A program made the position numbers and the translations under genes. A DNA stretch of 27,870 bases from SZUA-584 sp041656035 (GTDB lineage Bacteria; Bacillota; Clostridia; Christensenellales; SZUA-584): assembly GCA_964586785.1 (NCBI GenBank), contig CAZPHS010000025.1, positions 1 to 27,870 on the forward strand. Reading direction: 5' to 3'. The notes beneath the pieces are model-generated. The model was not told where the DNA came from and searched no databases. It was given only the letters and a program-made list of their open reading frames with translations. Within the stretch, counting starts at the first letter, position 1. Every line of letters begins with the position of its first letter. Below are positions 8,316 to 14,448 of this stretch, piece after piece.

Positions 8316-9217
8316 TACCTGCTTCCCTTATAAACGGCCTTTTCTTTCACATCCGGCACAAGAAAGCTTCTGCCAAAGAGCAGTAAATCCGGTATCGGAC
8401 GCTGACGAGTGATAGTATCTTTACCGAGAATACTTTCGGCATTATGAAAATTAACCTGCTCGCCCATTATTATCATCGCCGCGGAGTGTCCGCCGTCAAG
8501 ATTATATGCCCACTCGCAGCCGTGTGCTATAAAAATCTGCGCATATTCTTTAAATGTAAATTTGTCGCTGGAAACGATGGCTATGTAATGGCCATCTTCA
8601 ACCTTGCCTATTCCCGCGCGTCTGTTTGGAGGTTTTAAAGGGTGCGTTAAGGCTGATTTTGTGATTTTTCCGTCTTTGACGATTATAGGGCCAAAAGCAA
8701 GCGAATCGTCGACGCCCTTTAATAAAAGCTCCTTTGCGGTTGTTGCGCCTTTTGCATAAACCTCCATTTCGCCTGACGGCAATACGGCAAGCGTGTCGGC
8801 GTTCTTTTTGTCATAATAAACGTTTCCGTCCCTTATCATTACGCCTTTTTGATTTTTGCCGTGAGAGACATAATCACCCGTTATCGCAAAAACAGCGCCG
8901 TATCTGCGGGCGATGATATGGGGCAGTTCGGTTTGACGGGTTTTCGGCTTCATTTTTGCCCAACCGGTATATGCTTTTTCATTATTGCGCAAATAAATAT
9001 CGGCAACGAAACAGACTTTGTTGTACTCATGCGTTTTTCTTACACATACGGTTAAATCCTTCGAATGATAAACCCAAGGGCCGTTTGAAATATCCGGTTC
9101 GTAAAATTCCTCCGTATCTTCAAAAAGAAAATCCGCGGACGATTCCGCTAAGGCGGCCGCCGGAAACAACGGCAAAAACGCAATATATACAACCAGAAAC
9201 AGTATCAGTTTTTTCAT
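8315..9217 (-). CDS. Secreted phosphodiester glycosidase (NAGPA/DUF2233 family)
   Basis: A 300-residue exported protein. Residues 1-24 are a clear signal peptide (basic start, hydrophobic core, cleavage after ALA). The mature part belongs to the phosphodiester glycosidase family related to human uncovering enzyme NAGPA. The hallmark YNLDGGHSAAM lies near residue 242, with FAITGDYVSHGKNQKGVMIRDG near 105 and RAGIGKVEDGHYIAIV near 200. Members cleave sugar phosphodiesters, for example in surface glycans or teichoic-acid-like polymers, but no substrate can be named from sequence. The Ser/Thr-rich end of the usual NLDGGGSSTM motif is His-Ser-Ala-Ala here. It is first in a two-gene unit with the RCC1 protein and divergent from a PIG-L deacetylase. 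The ATG is followed by MKKL and preceded by GGAAAGGA, very close to the start. Confidence 0.85.
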   Translation of the reverse strand: MKKLILFLVVYIAFLPLFPAAALAESSADFLFEDTEEFYEPDISNGPWVYHSKDLTVCVRKTHEYNKVCFVADIYLRNNEKAYTGWAKMKPKTRQTELPHIIARRYGAVFAITGDYVSHGKNQKGVMIRDGNVYYDKKNADTLAVLPSGEMEVYAKGATTAKELLLKGVDDSLAFGPIIVKDGKITKSALTHPLKPPNRRAGIGKVEDGHYIAIVSSDKFTFKEYAQIFIAHGCEWAYNLDGGHSAAMIIMGEQVNFHNAESILGKDTITRQRPIPDLLLFGRSFLVPDVKEKAVYKGSR

Positions 9218-9255
9218 GTCCTTTCCGCCTTAAACGAAGTGGAACAATATACATA

Positions 9256-9284
9256 ATTATATTTGACATATGCGAACTTTACAA
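9256..9284 (-). promoter_or_regulatory. Promoter of the glycosidase-RCC1 unit
   Basis: On the minus strand TTGTAA (plus 9279-9284), a 17-base spacer and a perfect TATAAT (plus 9256-9261) point toward the glycosidase gene. The predicted leader is about 30 bases. The element is interleaved with the plus-strand promoter at 9263-9292, so the two cannot be occupied at once. Confidence 0.6.
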
Positions 9285-9292
9285 TATATACT
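9263..9292 (+). promoter_or_regulatory. Upstream promoter of the PIG-L gene
   Basis: A perfect -35 TTGACA (9263-9268), 18-base spacer and TATACT (9287-9292). It overlaps the minus-strand promoter of the divergent glycosidase gene across nearly its full length. Confidence 0.6.
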
Positions 9293-9311
9293 TTTCATAA
9301 ACGAAACATTA

Positions 9312-9340
9312 TTGACATTAATATATATTTTTTATATGAA
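9312..9340 (+). promoter_or_regulatory. Downstream promoter of the PIG-L gene
   Basis: A second perfect TTGACA (9312-9317) has TATGAA at 17 bases (9335-9340) or TATATG at 15 bases (9333-9338). It lies 35 bases before the GTG start and is not overlapped by the divergent promoter, so it could give expression when the upstream promoter is blocked. Confidence 0.45.
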
Positions 9341-9374
9341 ACGATAGCGGCTTTATAGAAAAGAGGATACAAGC

Positions 9375-10742
9375 GTGAAAAAAATTATTGCTGTTATTCT
9401 AGTATTTTTATTTTTGCCGGTAATATCTTTTGCCAAAGAGCCTGAAACAATATCCTTTCTTATAAGCGGCAAAAGCGCATCGAAGCTTACAGATAACAAA
9501 ATCAACACATATATTTCCTTCCCGCCGGAAGAACGCATTACAATAAGCTGCTTGGGATATTGCGCTATTATGCTCAAATGGTACAAACCGGCAGCTTACA
9601 GCGTCGAGTTCTTTGACTCGTATGAGAAAAAAATAGGCTTTGAAGACTATGATAACGGCATTTTAAACCAGTATATAAAGCTTCGAAACACGGCGAAAAT
9701 TAATATCTGTCTGCCGCTTGGCGGAAGCCTTTCAGACATAATAATGCTAAGCGGCGGCGATGAGAACAGCGACACTCAAATATGGGACGAGCCTTATAAT
9801 AAAGCGGATGTTTTGGTTATATCAGCCCATCCCGACGACGAATATCTCTATATGGGAGGAACGATTCCGTACTGTACCGAAAACGGCTTACAGGTTACCG
9901 TAGCCTGGATGTCGCATCAAAAACGGTTAAGGCAGGATGAAGCGTTAGCCGCGCTTTGGGCAATGGGGGTTGGCCACTATCCCGAATTTGTCGGTTTCCC
10001 TGACAAGCTGTCAAGGAACTATAAGGACGGCGCAAAAATATGGGGAGGCGAGAATGCTGTGCTTAGCGCAATAGTAAAACTGTATCGCAAGTATAAACCC
10101 GAGGTAGTCGTTACGCATGATTTGAAAGGAGAATATGGCCACGGAGCGCATATGATAACCGCCGCCATGGCTTTAAAGGCAGCCGCCGCGGCCGCGGATG
10201 AAACGCAATTCACACAATCGGCGCGGGAATACGGAGCGTGGCAAATAAAGAAACTCTATTTGCATTTGTACCATGAAAACAAAATTATAATGGACTGGAA
10301 TCGGCCTCTTGAGGCTTTTGGCGGCAAAACAGCTTTGGATATGGCAAAGGCAGGATACTCGTATCATAAATCGCAGCATGTCTGGAATTTTCATGTTTCG
10401 GACACATCCAGATATTCATGCGCCAAATTCGGCCTGGCCTTCACTGCTGTCGGTCTTGATATCGAAAAGAATGATTTCTTAGAGAATATACCGGTAAACA
10501 GCCTGTCGAATTATGTTCAACCAAAGCCCGAACCGACAATTGAGTCGGCAATCGAACCGGTGTTTGAATCGAAAGCCGTGCCGACGCAGAAGTCGCCCCC
10601 TATTATTTCAGCCGAACCGGCGCGGCAGACATCGCCGGATTTACCGAATAATTCCGTCCCCATAATAATGCTTGTTAGCGCGGTGTTGTTTCTGACAGCT
10701 ATTGTTATTTTAATTTGGTTTAATCGAAAAGCTAAACGATAA
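9375..10742 (+). CDS. Secreted, C-terminally anchored PIG-L family deacetylase
   Basis: A 455-residue protein of the PIG-L/LmbE zinc deacetylase family, which removes acetyl groups from N-acetylglucosamine-type sugars. The metal motif AHPDDE begins near residue 151 and the second motif HGAH is at 256-259. Residues 1-20 form a signal peptide. A Pro/Glu/Ser-rich linker runs from about 378 to 425 and is followed by one hydrophobic helix (IMLVSAVLFLTAIVILIWF) and a basic tail, so the catalytic domain should sit outside and be held at the membrane. An extra beta-rich segment of about 120 residues precedes the catalytic domain. The start is GTG, with AAGAGGA seven bases upstream. It is divergent from the glycosidase-RCC1 unit, suggesting shared work on surface glycans; the substrate is unknown. 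Confidence 0.85.
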   Translation: MKKIIAVILVFLFLPVISFAKEPETISFLISGKSASKLTDNKINTYISFPPEERITISCLGYCAIMLKWYKPAAYSVEFFDSYEKKIGFEDYDNGILNQYIKLRNTAKINICLPLGGSLSDIIMLSGGDENSDTQIWDEPYNKADVLVISAHPDDEYLYMGGTIPYCTENGLQVTVAWMSHQKRLRQDEALAALWAMGVGHYPEFVGFPDKLSRNYKDGAKIWGGENAVLSAIVKLYRKYKPEVVVTHDLKGEYGHGAHMITAAMALKAAAAAADETQFTQSAREYGAWQIKKLYLHLYHENKIIMDWNRPLEAFGGKTALDMAKAGYSYHKSQHVWNFHVSDTSRYSCAKFGLAFTAVGLDIEKNDFLENIPVNSLSNYVQPKPEPTIESAIEPVFESKAVPTQKSPPIISAEPARQTSPDLPNNSVPIIMLVSAVLFLTAIVILIWFNRKAKR

Positions 10743-10753
10743 TTTTTGCGGCG

Positions 10754-11614
10754 CTATTCGTCTTTTCCGCCGGATTCCATATTCTCGCGCAGGTCCACAA
10801 CAACGCTGCGGAAAGGGTCCTGCCCTTCGCTGTAGGTAAAAACATTCTCGTCGTCCTGCAGCGTGGCATGAAGAATGCGCCTTTCATAAGGGTTCATAGG
10901 CTCAAGCACAACCCGCTTGCCGCTTTTTTGCACTTTGTCCGACAGCCGCGCCGCAAGCCTTTTAAGGGTGTCTTCGCGCTTTTTGCGGTAATGCTCCGTG
11001 TCAAGCATAACCTTTATATATTCCTCTTTACCGCTGTTTACAACAAGGCTGGTTAAGTACTGCAGAGCGTCCAGCGTCTCCCCTCTGCGGCCTATAAGCA
11101 TTCCCATACCGCGGCCGGATAAATCAATTTTAAGTATTCCGTCCTCGGTTTTAGACAGAAGCTTAACCCCAAGCCCCATATGCTCAAATAACCCAAGCAG
11201 AAACTTTTCGGCGTCATTGGCAGGCTCCTGCGGTACAAAATCCGCGTCCGGTTCGGGAAAGCTAAATTGCTCCCTGCTCCTTCCCCGTCCGCCGTCGCGC
11301 CTCTGATATCCGCCCTGTCGCGCGCCGTTATATCTGCCGCCGTTATGCGTCCTGCGTCCGCGCGGTCTGTATTCATCACGGCCGTCACTTTGCGCGCCCT
11401 TAAAATACTGTTCATGCTCCGCGACGTGTGCGGCGATTGAATCGTTTATATCCGCCTCCGTTTTTTTGGTAAGCCTAACCTTCGCGCTCTTAAAAAGCGC
11501 GCCGCCTTCGTCAACAATTTCTATTTTAACCTCGTCAATGGACAGGTCCATTTTAAGAAGACCGCTGAATACGGCCTCGTCAACCGTTTTACCCTTACTT
11601 TCTAAAAAATCCAT
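10754..11614 (-). CDS. jag: RNA-binding protein Jag/KhpB
   Basis: A 286-residue protein with the Jag order: Jag_N domain at 1-50, KH domain at about 150-215 with the GxxG loop IGRRGET at 174-180, and R3H domain at about 215-275 (ERRILHA, DPFRSVVV). KhpB binds small RNAs and mRNAs together with KhpA and affects cell division in Firmicutes. Residues 79-114 form a linker rich in Arg and Gly with RGR, GGR and GGY steps, reminiscent of RGG-type RNA-binding tails and not part of the core family. The ATG shares a base with the yidC stop (TGATG), with GGAGG seven bases upstream. It is last in the rpmH cluster. I see no clear hairpin in the 11 bases separating it from the convergent PIG-L gene. Confidence 0.93.
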   Translation of the reverse strand: MDFLESKGKTVDEAVFSGLLKMDLSIDEVKIEIVDEGGALFKSAKVRLTKKTEADINDSIAAHVAEHEQYFKGAQSDGRDEYRPRGRRTHNGGRYNGARQGGYQRRDGGRGRSREQFSFPEPDADFVPQEPANDAEKFLLGLFEHMGLGVKLLSKTEDGILKIDLSGRGMGMLIGRRGETLDALQYLTSLVVNSGKEEYIKVMLDTEHYRKKREDTLKRLAARLSDKVQKSGKRVVLEPMNPYERRILHATLQDDENVFTYSEGQDPFRSVVVDLRENMESGGKDE

Positions 11615-12537
11615 CAGGTGGCCTCCTCTATAATGCCCTGCCTTTTCTTCTCATCGCGCTTTTTATATATTAAGTTGACTATCAAAGTTTGAGCCAGCGC
11701 GTATAAGTTGGCAAACAGCCAGTATATCGCGAAAGCGGTATTGGAAATTGCGCAGATATATACCGAGAAAATGGGGAAAAACCAGAGCATGAATTTACCC
11801 TGACCCGCCGCGCCCGTTTGCGACGCCGTCAGTTTCGTCTGCACAAAAAGCGACACGCCCGCCAATATCGGAAGTATAAACCAGCCGTTATTAAAGCCTA
11901 CAAGATCGTTCGAAGTTATAATGCTTTCCGCGAAGCCCGAATAAGCGGCTCCCTGCTGAAGGGCGTTTTGTATGGGATTAAAATCCACAAGGTTCGCCAT
12001 GTTAAGCATGTGCAAAGACTGGGGAGATATGTGCTGCGCGTTGGACTGCACAAAGTTTGTAAATTCAACCGCGCTTGGCAGTATGCTCGAGAACCCCGAA
12101 TCCGGCTGCCAGAAGTTATGAACCCAAAGCCAGCTTGGAAGCGAATACGCGCTTTCGCCGAGATTTTGCGCGTTAAGCATAAAGGAAACCGTTTGTTCTG
12201 CCGCCAGCACGCGCATAGCGGCGAAAAACGCAAAGAATATAGGCAGCGTCAGCAGCATGGGCAAACAGCCCGCCAAAGGCTTAACGCCCTCCTTTTTAAA
12301 CAGCTCCTGCTGCTTTTTTTGCAGCATCTGCGGGTTGTTTGAATAACGCTTTTTCAGCGAATCAATTTTAGGCTGTATAAGCGCCATCTTGCGCGAGCTT
12401 TTTTTCTGTTTTAAGTCCAGCGGCAGTATAAGCACCCTTATTGCCACGGTTACTATTATAATAGCCACCGAATAGTTCTGCACAAGACTAAAAACCCACC
12501 TTAGAACCGTTGCAAAAAAATCAGATATAAATTCCAA
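11614..12537 (-). CDS. yidC: Membrane protein insertase YidC/SpoIIIJ
   Basis: YidC inserts and folds proteins in the cytoplasmic membrane, alone or with SecYEG. The 307 residues contain five hydrophobic segments (about 22-40, 92-110, 218-233, 249-264 and 266-290). The groove arginine is Arg34 in VAIRVLILPL, and the cytoplasmic helical hairpin spans 45-85 (LKQKKSSRKM, QKKQQELFKKEGVKPLAGC). No lipoprotein signal is visible at the N-terminus. The external loop between the second and third helices (about 112-217) is long for a Gram-positive YidC. The start is TTG at 12537, with GGAGG nine bases upstream and no nearby ATG in frame. It is between yidD and jag and is coupled to jag. Confidence 0.95.
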   Translation of the reverse strand: MEFISDFFATVLRWVFSLVQNYSVAIIIVTVAIRVLILPLDLKQKKSSRKMALIQPKIDSLKKRYSNNPQMLQKKQQELFKKEGVKPLAGCLPMLLTLPIFFAFFAAMRVLAAEQTVSFMLNAQNLGESAYSLPSWLWVHNFWQPDSGFSSILPSAVEFTNFVQSNAQHISPQSLHMLNMANLVDFNPIQNALQQGAAYSGFAESIITSNDLVGFNNGWFILPILAGVSLFVQTKLTASQTGAAGQGKFMLWFFPIFSVYICAISNTAFAIYWLFANLYALAQTLIVNLIYKKRDEKKRQGIIEEAT

Positions 12538-12567
12538 TTTATAAATCCTCCATTTCTAATAACCGCG

Positions 12568-12777
12568 TTACGGAACAGGGTCGAACCCGCCCTTGCACAG
12601 GGGGTTGCAGCGAACCAAGCGTAAAACCGCAAGCCCCGCGCCCTTGAACGCGCCGTGCTTCTCAACCGCTTGCAGCGCGTAATCGGAACAGGAAGGCGTA
12701 AACCTGCAGCATTGTCCTGTATATGGAGATATCGCCCTTTTATAAAACCATATTATCGCTATAATAACACGTTTCAT
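12568..12777 (-). CDS. yidD: Membrane protein insertion efficiency factor YidD
   Basis: A 69-residue full-length YidD. The family signature is clear: YKRAISPYTGQCCRFTPSCS, then CNPLCKGGFDPVP at the end. YidD sits at the inner face of the membrane through an amphipathic N-terminal helix and helps YidC-dependent insertion. The ATG overlaps the rnpA stop by four bases (ATGA), and the site has no strong Shine-Dalgarno of its own, so translation is probably coupled. yidC follows after 30 bases. Confidence 0.95.
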   Translation of the reverse strand: MKRVIIAIIWFYKRAISPYTGQCCRFTPSCSDYALQAVEKHGAFKGAGLAVLRLVRCNPLCKGGFDPVP

Positions 12778-13112
12778 TTTATAATCAGCCCCGCTTTATT
12801 AAGCAGTTTTAAGACAGACCTTTGTATTTCCTGATAATCGATATGTTTTGCCTTCTCTCTCGGGGTAAATATAAGAAGGCAATTCCGCGACACATTATCC
12901 AGCGCCGAAAAGAAAGCCTCTTTCATCCTGCGCTTAATTTTGTTGCGCTGCACACTGTTGCCAAGCTTTCTGGAAACAGAAAAACCCACCTTTAAATGCG
13001 AAGTTTTAGTGGGTACATATATTAGCACCATATAACTGTCCGAAACGGATCTGCCTTTTCTGTATACATATTTGAATTCTTTGTTGCGCCTTAGCGAATA
13101 TTCGCGCCTCAA
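12774..13112 (-). CDS. rnpA: Ribonuclease P protein component
   Basis: RnpA binds the RNase P RNA and helps it remove 5' leaders from pre-tRNAs. The sequence has the usual opening REYSLRRNKEFKYVYRKGRS and the RNA-binding signature QRNKIKRRMKEAF. Two TTG codons could start it. The one at 13130 has no ribosome binding site. The one at 13112 has GGAAGG six bases upstream and gives a 112-residue protein that aligns with typical RnpA N-termini, so it is chosen. A hairpin with a T-run separates it from rpmH, so its expression probably depends on partial read-through. It overlaps yidD by four bases. Confidence 0.93.
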   Translation of the reverse strand: MRREYSLRRNKEFKYVYRKGRSVSDSYMVLIYVPTKTSHLKVGFSVSRKLGNSVQRNKIKRRMKEAFFSALDNVSRNCLLIFTPREKAKHIDYQEIQRSVLKLLNKAGLIIK

Positions 13113-13153
13113 TGCTTTCCTTCCGTCCAAAAGGTACCGATTTATGGTTTCTC

Positions 13154-13177
13154 AAAAAAATGCCGAAATATCGGCAT
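13154..13177 (-). terminator. Terminator between rpmH and rnpA
   Basis: On the minus strand ATGCCGA-TATT-TCGGCAT is followed directly by a T-run (plus-strand stem arms 13160-13166 and 13171-13177, A-run 13154-13160). This seven-pair stem starts 7 bases after the rpmH stop. It would limit transcription into rnpA and so make much more rpmH than rnpA message. Confidence 0.75.
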
Positions 13178-13183
13178 ATCGTC

Positions 13184-13318
13184 TTACGCAGAAAGATTTT
13201 TTCTTCCCTTTGCCCGTCTGCGCTTTAAAACGTTTCTGCCGGCTTTGGTTTTCATTCTTTTGCGAAAACCATGCTCCGCTTTACGCTGCCTTTTCTTGGG
13301 CTGCAGTGTCATCTTCAT
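13184..13318 (-). CDS. rpmH: 50S ribosomal protein L34
   Basis: A 44-residue ORF on the minus strand whose translation is an unmistakable L34: it begins MKMTLQPKKRQRK, continues HGFRKRMKTKAGRNVL, and ends KRRRAKGRKNLSA. L34 is a small basic protein of the large ribosomal subunit. The ATG at 13318 aligns with the canonical MKRTYQPKK start; a second ATG two codons later is less likely. AGAGGGG lies about 11 bases upstream, which is slightly far. It is first in the rpmH-rnpA-yidD-yidC-jag cluster and is preceded by a perfect promoter. Confidence 0.97.
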   Translation of the reverse strand: MKMTLQPKKRQRKAEHGFRKRMKTKAGRNVLKRRRAKGRKNLSA

Positions 13319-13345
13319 TTTGGCCGTTGCCCCTCTTTCATATAC

Positions 13346-13365
13346 TAAAAAGCCGATGCCGGCTT
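13346..13365 (-). promoter_or_regulatory. Terminator-like hairpin in the rpmH leader
   Basis: On the minus strand AAGCCG-GCAT-CGGCTT is followed by TTTTAG (plus-strand arms 13350-13355 and 13360-13365). It lies between the promoter and the rpmH start and looks like a small attenuator. The ribosome binding site is just downstream of it. Function is inferred from shape and position only. Confidence 0.4.
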
Positions 13366-13386
13366 ATTTATCTGCAAGACGGGTAT

Positions 13387-13415
13387 ATTATATTGAAAGA
13401 GCATGATATTGTCAA
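13387..13415 (-). promoter_or_regulatory. Perfect-consensus promoter of the rpmH cluster
   Basis: On the minus strand TTGACA (plus 13410-13415), an exact 17-base spacer and TATAAT (plus 13387-13392) match the sigma-A consensus at every position. Transcription should start near 13380, giving a leader of about 60 bases. Such strength suits a ribosomal-protein gene. Confidence 0.85.
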
Positions 13416-13516
13416 CCGTACACATTCCAAAAAATCACCGTCAAAATTTAAGGCGCGCCGCCATATTTATGGAATGGCATGGTTTTCGTAATATATACAA
13501 ATGTATTTTGGCGCTA

Positions 13517-13546
13517 TTGACAAGTTTAGAAATACCGAATTAGAAT
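13517..13546 (+). promoter_or_regulatory. Promoter of the PHP phosphatase gene
   Basis: TTGACA (13517-13522), an 18-base spacer and TAGAAT (13541-13546). It lies about 50 bases before the start codon at 13594. The spacer between rpmH and this gene (13319-13593) otherwise holds only the divergent rpmH promoter and leader; I find no DnaA-box cluster in it. Confidence 0.6.
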
Positions 13547-13593
13547 GAACGTAATATGCTTATAAAACAATTTAACGACAGCGGGAGGGCATA

Positions 13594-14385
13594 ATGATAG
13601 ATTACCATGTACACTCGTCATTCTCGGCCGATTGCGAAGCTCCTATGATAAATATGGCGCGGGCGGCGAGGGATTTAAAAATAACCGAGCTTTGTTTTAC
13701 GGAGCATGTCGATATTGACGCGCCCGGCGAAAAAGTCTTTGTAGCGGATCTTGCGGCTTACAGGGCGGAATTTCTTAAAGTTCAAAGCGCCTTTCCAAAT
13801 CTTAATATGCGTTTTGGCGTTGAGGCCGGGCTGTGGCCTGACGTTTTTAAGCAAACTCAAGCGCTGCTTGAGGGTCATCCTCTTGATTATGTTATAGGCT
13901 CGCAGCATTTGATATTTGGATTAGACCCGTACCACAATGAAATATGGAAACGGTATTCACAGCGCGAGATATACGACGAATATTTGCGTATAAGCATGGT
14001 TTGCGCCGCTTCCTTCGATTACTACGACGTTTTCGGTCATTTAGGGTACGTCGGCAAGTTCTGCCCTTACAACGATAAGCTTTTAGCCTTTTCCTCGTAC
14101 ACGGACGCGATTGACGAGCTGCTTAAAACGCTTGTCCGCAAAGGCAAAGGGCTGGAGGTTAACACCAGCGGTCTTGTTATGACGCCGTCCACTATGCCCG
14201 AAACGCGTATTATAGAGCGTTTTAAGCAGCTCGGAGGAGAAATAATAACCATAGGCTCGGACGCGCACCGGGAGAGCGCGGTAGGCTACGCCGTTCCGGA
14301 TACGCTGCGCAAGCTTAAGGCCGTCGGTTTTCGATATGTATGCGCTTTCGACAACCGCAAACCGCGTTTTTTGCCCATACCGTAA
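13594..14385 (+). CDS. Histidinol-phosphatase, PHP family
   Basis: A 263-residue PHP-domain metal-dependent phosphatase most like HisJ, which converts L-histidinol phosphate to histidinol. Metal-binding motifs in order are DYHVHSSFS at the start, CFTEHVDID near 40, GVEAGLWPD near 75, IGSQHLIFG near 105, FGHLGYVG near 148 and IGSDAHRE near 222. The start has an excellent ribosome binding site (GGGAGGG, six bases upstream). No other histidine gene is nearby. PHP phosphatases of this length also include enzymes with other phosphoester substrates, so the exact reaction is probable and not certain. No clear terminator separates it from the next gene. Confidence 0.83.
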   Translation: MIDYHVHSSFSADCEAPMINMARAARDLKITELCFTEHVDIDAPGEKVFVADLAAYRAEFLKVQSAFPNLNMRFGVEAGLWPDVFKQTQALLEGHPLDYVIGSQHLIFGLDPYHNEIWKRYSQREIYDEYLRISMVCAASFDYYDVFGHLGYVGKFCPYNDKLLAFSSYTDAIDELLKTLVRKGKGLEVNTSGLVMTPSTMPETRIIERFKQLGGEIITIGSDAHRESAVGYAVPDTLRKLKAVGFRYVCAFDNRKPRFLPIP

Positions 14386-14398
14386 GCCGCCGGTTTCA

Positions 14399-14426
14399 TT
14401 GACAGCCGCAGCCCTTATGTTATAAT
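14399..14426 (+). promoter_or_regulatory. Strong promoter of the potassium-uptake pair
   Basis: TTGACA (14399-14404), 16 bases, then TGTTATAAT with a perfect TATAAT at 14421-14426, so both a perfect -35 and an extended -10. It begins 14 bases after the stop of the upstream phosphatase gene and gives a leader of only about 15 bases. The ktrBA pair is therefore an independent unit. Confidence 0.75.
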
Positions 14427-14448
14427 TAAGCGCGATAAGGTGTATATA

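Noticed and set aside
13319..13593. Replication origin next to rpmH
   Set aside because: No cluster of TTATCCACA-like DnaA boxes and no dnaA gene; the spacer is explained by two divergent promoters and a leader.
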